The notes: generated from the sequence alone by a model not told the origin. A stretch of 6,327 nucleotides of DNA from Gemmatimonadota bacterium (GCA_013042495.1 JABDQB010000289.1:1-6327), one strand, 5' to 3'; positions 1 to 6,327 are shown, counted from the first letter of the stretch. Numbers and translations: made by a program.

Positions 1-1
1 T

Positions 2-1462
2 TCGGTTGCGGAGGCGCTGGTTGTCCGCTCGGGTAACCCGGCGTTCGACCGCCGGATCACCCGCCATATCCTCGAGCTCAGCGCAAGCCTCGGGGAGGCG
101 GGTCCACTCGAGGCTCCTGATCTGCGCCGCCGGTTTTCAGAGGTATTCCGCCGCCTCGATCAACGAACCATGCAGGCGCTTCTCGCGATGAGCGGAGACA
201 CCGCACTGCAGCGTGAGTTCATGGGCAACGCGGCGACCGCCCTGGATGTGGATGTCGTGTTCGCGCTGGTTGAGGCTGCCGCCGCGCAGGAGGGAAGCGA
301 CATCTCCCGCTGGATGCTCAGGCTGCTGTCCAAACTCGTCCGCCATACGGCGGGCGGCGAAGGCAGTCCCACAGGGCATCGCAGCGAGGCGGCGATTCGC
401 GAGCAGGTGAAAGCGCTGCTCAGCGGATGGAAGCTCGACAATCCGAACCCCGAAGACTACGACGACGCGCTCGGGCGCATGGCGTCGGCTTCACGCGGCG
501 AGGACCAGTCGGAAACCGTGCGATCGGTTGTAAAGCCCCAGCGTATCGTCCAGACGGCGATCGAGGTCCAGGTGGGCGGCGCCATTCTGCGGCGGGCCGT
601 CGACGAGATGATCGGTAGCCGTCGGATACCGATCCTGGTCGATCTTCTCCAGGGCGCCCCGGAGGGAGATCTCACGGACGAGATCTGGGGCCGCCTGGTG
701 GAGCGCCCCGTCCTGCACCGGCTCATCGAGGAGGACGAGCCCGATTGGGACGTGATCGAACTCATCCTTCCGCGGGCGGGGCTCGAGGCCGCCGGGCCGC
801 TTCTGGACCGGCTGGCGGCCGCAGACACGCGCTCGGCCCGCCGGCGTCTCTTCGATCTCATCCTGATCCTGGGCCCCGGGGTGAGCGAGCCGGCAGTTCG
901 TTGCCTCGGTCAGCCTGACAGCACCCCCTGGTACGTGCTGCGAAACGTGCTGTCCCTGCTGGCCATGCTCGAGGCGTGGCCGGATTCGTTCGACCCTTGG
1001 CCGCTCACGGGCCACGACAATCCCCAGGTTCGACTGGAAGCCGTTCGACTGTGCCTCCGAATGCCGGCCAAGCGAGACCAGGCGATCCTGCGCGCCCTGG
1101 AAGATGACAACAGTCGGATCGTAGCCATGGGGATCTCGGAGGCGGAACGCGGATGTCCGGCCGGGGCAGAGCGGAGGCTGGCCGGCATCGCGGTGTCAAC
1201 GGATGGCGAGTTTGCCGAATTCCGGACCCACTGCATCCGTGCCCTTGCCGACATGGACTCGGAGGAAGCGCTGGACGCGCTTCTCGAAGTCGCGACTCCC
1301 CGCCGAAAGGGCCTGCGACAGCAGTTCTCCGATGAGGGTCCCGAGGTCCTCGCCGCCCTGCGCGGGTTGGCACGGACGTGGCCTCACGAACCCAGGGCCC
1401 GGGACATACTGGAGGCAGCGCGCACTTCCCGAAGACCTTCCATTGTGGATGCCGCGTCATGA
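2..1462 (+). CDS. HEAT-repeat-like helical protein, 5' end missing (partial)
   Basis: The reading frame is open from the left edge to a TGA at 1460-1462, giving 486 visible residues; the true start lies outside the window. The first in-frame ATG, at 170, has no purine-rich ribosome binding site, and the 56 codons before it read as ordinary helical protein, so it is probably internal. The protein is nearly all predicted helix, rich in Leu, Ala, Arg and Glu, with no signal peptide or membrane segment, so it is probably cytoplasmic. HEAT-like helix pairs are clearest in the C-terminal half: visible residues about 281-326, 336-381 (contains DNPQVRLEAVRLCLRMPA) and 406-456 (contains CIRALADMDSEEALDALLEV). 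HEAT arrays usually serve as protein-binding scaffolds. Its stop overlaps the start of the HD-GYP gene, so I infer a partner or regulator of that enzyme. The N-terminal half is not recognised. The repeats are degenerate, so the HEAT label is a fold-level call. Confidence 0.8.
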   Translation, partial: SVAEALVVRSGNPAFDRRITRHILELSASLGEAGPLEAPDLRRRFSEVFRRLDQRTMQALLAMSGDTALQREFMGNAATALDVDVVFALVEAAAAQEGSDISRWMLRLLSKLVRHTAGGEGSPTGHRSEAAIREQVKALLSGWKLDNPNPEDYDDALGRMASASRGEDQSETVRSVVKPQRIVQTAIEVQVGGAILRRAVDEMIGSRRIPILVDLLQGAPEGDLTDEIWGRLVERPVLHRLIEEDEPDWDVIELILPRAGLEAAGPLLDRLAAADTRSARRRLFDLILILGPGVSEPAVRCLGQPDSTPWYVLRNVLSLLAMLEAWPDSFDPWPLTGHDNPQVRLEAVRLCLRMPAKRDQAILRALEDDNSRIVAMGISEAERGCPAGAERRLAGIAVSTDGEFAEFRTHCIRALADMDSEEALDALLEVATPRRKGLRQQFSDEGPEVLAALRGLARTWPHEPRARDILEAARTSRRPSIVDAAS

Positions 1463-2634
1463 ACCACGATTTGTTGCATCCCGAGTTCTTCCTGGTCCGT
1501 CTCGGCCGGTTACTCGACAGCTGTGCGAAGGGCGAGCCGTCGACCGCTGAGAAGGCCGTGCTCACAGATGATCTCATGTCCGCCCTTACGGCACTCCTGC
1601 GCCTGAACGCCTTTCCCACGTTCCTGTTCCGGGACGGAGAGGTGGAGTACGAGGGAGAGAGGCTCGGCGAGCTGCGAAGCTGGGAGTGGTCGCTTCGACT
1701 GCCGGAAGGGGGTGTCGAGCGCCTGGACATCACCCCGGGTACGACGCGGGAGGACCTCGAGGGTTTCGTCGACGAGGTCCTGGCCCGGCTGCTGCTTCGC
1801 GACGAAGCGGCGTCGGTCCGCGAGGTGCACGGGCAGAGTGGCGTTCAGTTCGGCGAGCTGGACATCGCGGAGAGCGATCCTGGGGATCTCTCACTCGCGG
1901 CCCCGCTGGCGTTCGATCTCGAAACCGAGGCGGAAGCCGTCGAGTGGTTGAATTCGGAAGTCGCGGAGCGCGGCATCGTCCCGTCCAGCGAAGCGGCCAC
2001 CGTCGTGAACCTGCTGGCGGTCGCCATGCACTCGGAGCGCGACATCGTAGTGCCCCTCGTCCAGCTCAAGTCGGTCGACCAGTACACGACCACGCACTCG
2101 ATCAACGTGTCCTGCCTTTCGATGGCCCTGGCCGAGCATTTGGGCTACTGCTCGACCGATGTGCGCGCAATCGGCGAAGCGGCGCTTCTGCACGACGTGG
2201 GTAAGATCCGAATCCCGCCGGAAGTGCTGAACAAGCAGGGGAAGTTGACGGAGTCGGAGTGGGACATGATCCAGCAGCATACCGTCGAGGGGGCGAAGAT
2301 ACTCCTCGCATCGGGACCCGGCATGGAGCTTCCAGCAACCGTCGCCTACGAACACCACCGCAGATTCGACGGTGAGGGATACCCGAAGGTCAGGTACGAG
2401 CGGCAGACGCACGAGGCCAGCCGACTCGTCCAGGTGTGCGATATATACGACGCGCTGCGCACCCGCCGACCGTTCAGACCCCCGTGGCCGGCAGACCGAA
2501 CGCTGAAGTTCCTGGAGGAAAAGGCCGGTACCCACGTCGATCCGCAGTTCGTGTCGGCCTTCGCGCAGATGATCGGAAACTGGGAACCCCGGCAGGTGCA
2601 GCTGGAATCGGTGGAGGACGCCGCCGCGGCCTGA
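1459..2634 (+). CDS. HD-GYP domain protein, probable cyclic-di-GMP phosphodiesterase
   Basis: A 391-residue protein. The ATG at 1459 overlaps the upstream TGA (ATGA). An in-frame start at 1378 would lie inside the upstream gene and add a tail unlike the family. HD-GYP enzymes hydrolyse cyclic di-GMP at a di- or tri-metal centre. The C-terminal domain (about 195-375) keeps the signature: H213 in YTTTHS, H245-D246 in LLHDVGKIRIP with K249, H274 in QQHT, H299-H300, then DGEGYP at 304-309, and D328 in CDIYDAL followed by RRPFRP. It closes with GTHVDPQFVSAF (358-369). All expected metal ligands of the HD core are present, so activity is likely. Two variations: the residue after HH is Arg where Glu is common, and the site four residues before H213 is Tyr. 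Residues 1-190 hold an unassigned domain with no receiver, PAS or GAF motif that I recognise and no membrane segment; probably cytoplasmic. Likely translationally coupled to the HEAT gene. Confidence 0.95.
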   Translation: MNHDLLHPEFFLVRLGRLLDSCAKGEPSTAEKAVLTDDLMSALTALLRLNAFPTFLFRDGEVEYEGERLGELRSWEWSLRLPEGGVERLDITPGTTREDLEGFVDEVLARLLLRDEAASVREVHGQSGVQFGELDIAESDPGDLSLAAPLAFDLETEAEAVEWLNSEVAERGIVPSSEAATVVNLLAVAMHSERDIVVPLVQLKSVDQYTTTHSINVSCLSMALAEHLGYCSTDVRAIGEAALLHDVGKIRIPPEVLNKQGKLTESEWDMIQQHTVEGAKILLASGPGMELPATVAYEHHRRFDGEGYPKVRYERQTHEASRLVQVCDIYDALRTRRPFRPPWPADRTLKFLEEKAGTHVDPQFVSAFAQMIGNWEPRQVQLESVEDAAAA

Positions 2635-2647
2635 ATCCTTCGCAACA

Positions 2648-2688
2648 CTTTGCCAACTGGCGGTGTCTACCAGTATTGAGAGGCAAAG
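2648..2688 (+). promoter_or_regulatory. Nested inverted repeats in the leader between the HD-GYP and DUF5916 genes
   Basis: CTTTGCC at 2648-2654 pairs perfectly with GGCAAAG at 2682-2688. Inside it, ACTGG at 2656-2660 pairs perfectly with CCAGT at 2670-2674 around a nine-base loop. The two stems are separated by one base on the left and seven on the right, so the whole could fold as one RNA hairpin with an asymmetric internal loop. It starts 13 bases after the HD-GYP stop and is followed by eight C and no T run, so it is not a standard Rho-independent terminator. It could be a transcript-end stabiliser, an attenuator-like leader for the next gene, or a protein binding site. The pairing is visible in the sequence; the role is unknown. 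Confidence 0.4.
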
Positions 2689-2712
2689 CCCCCCCCGGAG
2701 CAATTGGACCAG

Positions 2713-2725
2713 GCCGCAGGGCGGC
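2713..2725 (+). promoter_or_regulatory. Small GC hairpin just upstream of the DUF5916 ribosome binding site
   Basis: GCCGC at 2713-2717 and GCGGC at 2721-2725 form a perfect five-pair stem with the loop AGG. It ends directly before the candidate ribosome binding site AGGGAG at 2726-2731, so folding could affect initiation of the outer-membrane gene. In DNA this GC-rich a short stem can occur by chance. Confidence 0.25.
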
Positions 2726-2731
2726 AGGGAG
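2726..2731 (+). promoter_or_regulatory. Candidate ribosome binding site for the DUF5916 gene
   Basis: AGGGAG lies 10 bases before the ATG at 2742 and supports that start over the in-frame ATG at 2751. The latter has only a TAGGG directly abutting it, too close to act as a ribosome binding site. Confidence 0.5.
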
Positions 2732-2741
2732 TGTCGGACGG

Positions 2742-5453
2742 ATGATAGGGATGACGGGTCGGGTGGTGCTGCGGATCGGGGTTTGCACCGGTTTGACGCT
2801 CATGGCCGCCAGCGGAGCTCTCGGGCAAACGACCTCAAACACCGGCGACACCTCGCGTGCCGGCAGTCCTCCCAAGCAGGCGATCGCCGTCAGCATCGAC
2901 TCCGATCTCATCACCGTCGACGGCCGGCTCGATGACGCGGCCTGGCGCGAGGCCCACTTCTTCGCCGACTTCCTGCAGAAGGAACCCGAGCAGGGGGCAG
3001 CCCCGACCGAGCGCACCGAAATCGCTTTCGTGTACGACGGCGGGGCCCTGTACGTCGGCGCCCGGATGTTGCATCAAGACCCGTCGAACATCGCGCGGGT
3101 GATGACGCGGCGAGACGAGATGGGAAACGTCGAGACTCTGGCCGTATCGCTGGACACGTATCTCGATCGCCGTACCTCCTACAGTTTTGCCATTACGGCG
3201 GCCGGCGTACGGATCGACTGGTACAATCCAGCCGACACCGAACACCGGCGGGACTTCACCTACAATCCCGTCTGGGAAGCCCGGGTCCAGCAGGACTCGC
3301 TGGGGTGGACCGCGGAGATGCGCATCCCGTTTTCCCAGCTCCGGTTCAACGAGACGGGCCAATGGGGATTCAATGTCAACCGCTGGATCCCGAGCAAGAA
3401 CGAAGACCTGTACTGGGTCTCGATCCCGCGGGATGAGGCCGGTTGGGCCTCGCGCTTCGGAGACCTGACGGGCATCGAGGACGTCGAGTCTAGCCGCCGC
3501 ATGGAGCTCATGCCCTACGTCGCATCGGACACGCGGGTGTCGAGCCGGGAGCTCGTGGATGACGACGACCCGTTCGCCGGGCAAACGCAGTTTGATGGCC
3601 GGATCGGCGCCGACTTCAAGATGGGGCTCGGCTCGAGCCTCACCCTCGACGCGACCGTGAACCCGGACTTCGGCCAGGTGGAAGCCGACCCGGCGGTGGT
3701 CAATCTGTCGGCGTTCGAAGTCACGTTTGACGAACGGCGGCCCTTCTTCGTGGAGGGCGCCCAGATGCTGGGTGGGGGCGGCGAAAACGGAGGTCGTATG
3801 GGTCCGCAGTTTTACTATTCACGCCGTATCGGCGCGTCACCGCACGGATGGCCAGACGCCGAGTTCGTGGACCGGCCAGACGCAACGACGATCGTCGGTG
3901 CGACCAAAGTCACCGGCCGCCTGGCCAGCGGACTGTCCGTCGGCGTCCTCGGGGCGCTGACGTCGGCGGAGCACGCGCGCACGTACGACAGCGGCCTCGA
4001 TCGGTTCGAAGACGTGGGCGTCGAGCCGATGGTCGGCTGGGGAGTACTTCGGCTCCAGCAGGAGGTCGGGGAGTCCGGTTCGACGATCGGCCTCACGGCC
4101 ACGGGAGTGAAGCGGCACTTCGGAAACGACACCGAAATCCTTCGCTACGAGATGAACGAGCAGGCATTCACAGGTGGTGGTGATTTTCTCGTCAAGCTGG
4201 GTGGAAACCGCTACGAGATCAGCGGCCATATCGGCCTCAGCTACGTGGGCGGGGACTCGTCCGCGATCGCCAACGTGCAGACGGCGAGCGCGCATTACTT
4301 CCAGCGTCCGGATCAGGACCACGTGACGTTCGACCCCGAACGTACCTCTCTTTTCGGAACCTCCGCGTCTGTCCAGGCACGGAAGATCGAGGGCGAGCAC
4401 TGGCTCTGGGAGGCTGGGGTCTGGGGAGACTCGCCGAACTTCGAGCTGAACGATGTGGGCGTCATCCGGCAGGCGGACGACATCGCGACCTGGGGAAACG
4501 TCACGTACCGGGAGACGGTGCCTGGCAGGGTATTCCGGAGCTACTCGCTCACCGCGAATACCATGAACGGCTTCAACTTCGGCGGCGTTCACAAGCAGGC
4601 CCGCTTCAACCTGTTCGCGGGCTCGCAGCTTTGGAACTACTGGAGAACCAACCTCCGGTTCGCCTACAACGCCCCGGTGCAGAACGACCGCCTCACACGC
4701 GGCGGACCGCTGATGGGCCAACCGGCGTGGGGAAGCATCAACGCCCGACTCGCCAACAACTTCACGTCGAGCACCAGGTGGGACGTGAGTTTCATGTGGG
4801 GCAATCTGAACCAGGGCAATGACTGGTTTCTCGACTTCGGAATCGGATTCGAGCCCAGCGACCGGTTCGCGTTCCGGGTCGCTCCCGGCGTCTCGTGGAT
4901 GACCAACCGGCGCCAGTACTACACGGTTCTCGATCGGGACACCGACCGGACCTACGGCGAGCGATACATCTTCTCTACCGTCGATCAGAAGACCGTATCG
5001 ATGCAGCTGCGCGCGAATTACTCGTTCACGCCCGACCTCAACCTGGAGTTCTACGCCGAGCCGTTCGCCGCGAGCGGCAAGTTCTCGCGGTTCGGTGAGC
5101 TTCCCGAGGCGCGGAGCTTCGATCTCCGCGAGTATGGCACCGACGGAACCACGATCGATGAGATCGTCGAAGAGGACGAGGAGGGAAACTCGACGCGGAT
5201 CTACGAGGTGACGGACGGAGACGAGACGTTCACCCTGGACGACTTCGACTTCAACACCATCTCCTTCCGCTCGAACCTGGTCATGCGGTGGGAGCTCCGT
5301 CCCGGCAGCACGCTGTTCGTGGTGTGGCAGCGCAATCTGTCCGACTACGCCAACATCGGGAGCCCGGTGAACGTGAGCGACATGTTCAGTTCGCTGGGTG
5401 CCGCGGGCCAGAACATCCTGGCGATCAAGCTGAGTTACTGGCTGCCCTTGTAG
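2742..5453 (+). CDS. Secreted CBM9-like/DUF5916 protein, predicted outer-membrane beta-barrel
   Basis: A 903-residue protein with a Sec signal peptide: Arg near the N-terminus, hydrophobic core about 9-24, likely cleavage after ALG at position 28. Starting at 2742 or 2751 keeps the signal intact; 2742 has the better-spaced ribosome binding site. Residues about 58-240 match the carbohydrate-binding-module-9-like fold seen at the start of DUF5916 proteins (VDGRLDDAAWREA at 59-71; FVYDGGALYVGARM at 96-109). From about 250 the DUF5916 part follows, with its hallmark TLDATVNPDFGQVEADPAVV at 301-320 and FEVTFDERRPFFVEGAQM at 325-342. The rest alternates short aromatic beta strands with acidic and Asn/Gly loops and ends in a strand, IKLSYWLPL, as expected for an outer-membrane barrel. 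The biochemical role of DUF5916 is not established. The CBM9-like part suggests glycan contact, but binding cannot be read from the sequence. An acidic stretch at 806-835 may be an exposed or metal-binding loop. No partner gene for uptake or degradation is present here. Confidence 0.92.
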   Translation: MIGMTGRVVLRIGVCTGLTLMAASGALGQTTSNTGDTSRAGSPPKQAIAVSIDSDLITVDGRLDDAAWREAHFFADFLQKEPEQGAAPTERTEIAFVYDGGALYVGARMLHQDPSNIARVMTRRDEMGNVETLAVSLDTYLDRRTSYSFAITAAGVRIDWYNPADTEHRRDFTYNPVWEARVQQDSLGWTAEMRIPFSQLRFNETGQWGFNVNRWIPSKNEDLYWVSIPRDEAGWASRFGDLTGIEDVESSRRMELMPYVASDTRVSSRELVDDDDPFAGQTQFDGRIGADFKMGLGSSLTLDATVNPDFGQVEADPAVVNLSAFEVTFDERRPFFVEGAQMLGGGGENGGRMGPQFYYSRRIGASPHGWPDAEFVDRPDATTIVGATKVTGRLASGLSVGVLGALTSAEHARTYDSGLDRFEDVGVEPMVGWGVLRLQQEVGESGSTIGLTATGVKRHFGNDTEILRYEMNEQAFTGGGDFLVKLGGNRYEISGHIGLSYVGGDSSAIANVQTASAHYFQRPDQDHVTFDPERTSLFGTSASVQARKIEGEHWLWEAGVWGDSPNFELNDVGVIRQADDIATWGNVTYRETVPGRVFRSYSLTANTMNGFNFGGVHKQARFNLFAGSQLWNYWRTNLRFAYNAPVQNDRLTRGGPLMGQPAWGSINARLANNFTSSTRWDVSFMWGNLNQGNDWFLDFGIGFEPSDRFAFRVAPGVSWMTNRRQYYTVLDRDTDRTYGERYIFSTVDQKTVSMQLRANYSFTPDLNLEFYAEPFAASGKFSRFGELPEARSFDLREYGTDGTTIDEIVEEDEEGNSTRIYEVTDGDETFTLDDFDFNTISFRSNLVMRWELRPGSTLFVVWQRNLSDYANIGSPVNVSDMFSSLGAAGQNILAIKLSYWLPL

Positions 5454-5497
5454 GCCTGGCTCGGTTCTCGGCCGTGCGCCTTCGCTTGCACCACTCC

Positions 5498-5510
5498 TGA
5501 GACAGTCTCA
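5498..5510. promoter_or_regulatory. Perfect 13-base palindrome TGAGACAGTCTCA, operator-like
   Basis: TGAGAC at 5498-5503 and GTCTCA at 5505-5510 are exact reverse complements around one central A. The site lies 44 bases after the DUF5916 stop and 69 bases before the GTG of the TolB-like gene. The symmetry suits a dimeric repressor or activator site. Read as RNA it gives a five-pair stem with a three-base loop, followed by CCTTTTCCC, so a weak terminator for the upstream gene is the main alternative. I do not recognise the motif as that of a named regulator. Confidence 0.35.
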
Positions 5511-5562
5511 CCTTTTCCCAGTTGTGTTCCCGCATTTACGCGCGATTCACTCGCCGGAGTCC

Positions 5563-5569
5563 AGGAGGT
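5563..5569 (+). promoter_or_regulatory. Consensus ribosome binding site for the TolB-like gene
   Basis: AGGAGGT lies 10 bases before the GTG at 5580. It is a full match to the anti-Shine-Dalgarno complement and decides the start: the next in-frame ATG, at codon 16, lies at the edge of the first membrane segment and has no such site. Confidence 0.8.
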
Positions 5570-5579
5570 AGTTGAAGGC

Positions 5580-6327
5580 GTGTCCTTCTTCTCGACGCTG
5601 AAGGAAAGACGTCTCCCGCAGTTCATGGCGGCGTATGCGGCCGGCGGCTGGGTGCTCCTGCAATTGGTCGACCAACTCGTCGATCGGGGTGTCGCGCCCG
5701 ATCCCCTGTATCCCACGGCGCTGGCCATCTTCATCTGTGGGGCCCCTGCCGCGATCATTCTGTCCTGGTTCCACGGGGCTGTGGGTAGCCAGAAGTTTCG
5801 GGCCCTCGAACTCTCCCTGCTTGCAGCGCTCCTCGCGGGCACGATCGGTGTGAGTGCGTGGGTTTGGGGCACCACGTCCACGGAGTCCACGGGACCTTCA
5901 TTGGCGGCAATCGATCTGCCGCCAACGGAGGACCCGCGCCGCATCGCGGTCCTCTACTTCGAGGGCCGGGGAGACGATGATGTGCAGTTTCTCGCGGCGG
6001 GAGTCACCGAGACCTTGATCGACGAGCTAAGCTCCGTCGACGCGCTCCACGTGATTTCGCGTAACGGCGTGGCTCCGTTCCGGGACGCCGCCGTGTCTCC
6101 CGACAGCGTCGGACGCGTCCTCCAGGTCGGAACCGTCGTCGAGGGACGGGTGGTGGCGTCGACCGACCGGGTGCGGATGAACGTCGCCCTCGTCAACGCA
6201 GCGACCGGCGATCAGTACGGTGATGTGGAGTTGGAGCGGCCACGGGCCGAGTTGTTCGATCTCCAGGATGAGCTTGCGCAGGAGGTTGCGCTTCGGCTTC
6301 GCGAGAAGCTGGGCGAGGAGTTTGAAC
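5580..6327 (+). CDS. Membrane-anchored TolB-like domain protein, 3' end missing (partial)
   Basis: The frame is open from a GTG at 5580 to the right edge, giving 249 visible residues. The N-terminus (MSFFSTLKERRLPQFMAAYA) matches proteins in which a short basic leader precedes membrane helices and a TolB-like domain, usually followed by TPR repeats. Three helices are predicted at about 17-35, 46-64 and 78-97. Basic residues at 8-11 and in the loop at 65-75 (HGAVGSQKFR) place the N-terminus inside and the C-terminal part in the periplasm. Residues about 119-245 form the TolB-like domain: RRIAVLYFEG at 120-129, FLAAGVTETLIDELSSV at 137-153, VGTVVEGRVV at 183-192, RVRMNVALVNAATGDQYGD at 197-215, and FDLQDELAQEVALRL at 226-240. 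In relatives this domain sits in signalling or binding proteins, and its ligand is unknown. No protein kinase or DNA-binding domain precedes it. TPR repeats may follow beyond the window. It has its own strong ribosome binding site and a 126-base leader, so co-transcription with the gene before is uncertain. Confidence 0.88.
   Translation, partial: MSFFSTLKERRLPQFMAAYAAGGWVLLQLVDQLVDRGVAPDPLYPTALAIFICGAPAAIILSWFHGAVGSQKFRALELSLLAALLAGTIGVSAWVWGTTSTESTGPSLAAIDLPPTEDPRRIAVLYFEGRGDDDVQFLAAGVTETLIDELSSVDALHVISRNGVAPFRDAAVSPDSVGRVLQVGTVVEGRVVASTDRVRMNVALVNAATGDQYGDVELERPRAELFDLQDELAQEVALRLREKLGEEFE

Noticed and set aside
1378..1458. N-terminal extension of the HD-GYP gene to the ATG at 1378
   Set aside because: It lies wholly inside the upstream coding region in another frame, and the ATGA overlap at 1459 is the typical coupled start.
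170..1462. Treating the ATG at 170 as the true start of the HEAT-like gene
   Set aside because: The same frame is open to the left edge with protein-like content, and there is no ribosome binding site before 170.
1005..1733. Long minus-strand open frames across 1005-1733, 1891-2703, 2835-3584 and 3837-4721
   Set aside because: They lie antisense to well-supported genes, show no family motif, and have the Arg/Pro/Ser/Gly-rich make-up typical of shadow frames in GC-rich DNA.
2650..2679. Sigma-70-like promoter: TTGCCA at 2650-2655 and TATTGA at 2674-2679, 18 bases apart
   Set aside because: The first box matches five of six consensus positions, but the second matches only three. Such pairs occur often by chance.
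2436..2741. N-terminal extension of the DUF5916 gene back to 2436
   Set aside because: It would overlap the conserved end of the HD-GYP gene, add about 100 low-complexity Arg/Gly/Pro residues and bury the signal peptide.
2641..2741. GEMM-I cyclic-di-GMP riboswitch
   Set aside because: Only the short string GCAAAGCC resembles the consensus. I cannot place the matching first strand or the conserved 3' segment, so it is not called; a covariance-model search would decide.
5498..5517. Firm Rho-independent terminator after the DUF5916 gene
   Set aside because: The stem has only five pairs and the T run is four bases, broken from the stem by CC. This is too weak to call as a terminator.

Overview
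The window is a GC-rich bacterial segment with four protein-coding genes, all on the + strand. The first is cut by the left edge and the last by the right edge. I see no tRNA, rRNA, CRISPR array, insertion sequence or phage gene, and no convincing gene on the minus strand. The mix of families suggests an environmental Gram-negative bacterium: a DUF5916 outer-membrane-type protein with a CBM9-like N-terminus, a TolB-like protein with three membrane segments, and a HEAT protein paired with an HD-GYP protein. Gemmatimonadota or a relative fits best, but that assignment rests on family recall and not on a marker gene.

Layout: (1) 2-1462, the C-terminal 486 residues of an alpha-helical HEAT-repeat-like protein. 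(2) 1459-2634, an HD-GYP phosphodiesterase of 391 residues whose ATG overlaps the previous stop as ATGA; the two are very likely co-translated. (3) A 107-base gap (2635-2741) with nested inverted repeats, a run of eight C and a small GC hairpin. (4) 2742-5453, a secreted 903-residue CBM9-like/DUF5916 protein predicted to form an outer-membrane beta-barrel. (5) A 126-base gap (5454-5579) with a perfect 13-base palindrome. (6) 5580 to the right edge, the first 249 residues of a membrane-anchored TolB-like protein starting at GTG behind a consensus ribosome binding site.

How they may work together: the HEAT/HD-GYP pair looks like a cytoplasmic cyclic-di-GMP degrading module with a partner or scaffold protein. 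The DUF5916 protein is a surface protein of unknown role, and the last gene encodes an inner-membrane protein with an extracytoplasmic sensory or binding domain. Only the first two are clearly tied by sequence. Genes 3 and 4 each have their own leader and may be separate transcription units. I did not find a clearly undescribed system. The best leads are the HEAT/HD-GYP module with its unassigned N-terminal domain, and the structured leader of the outer-membrane gene.
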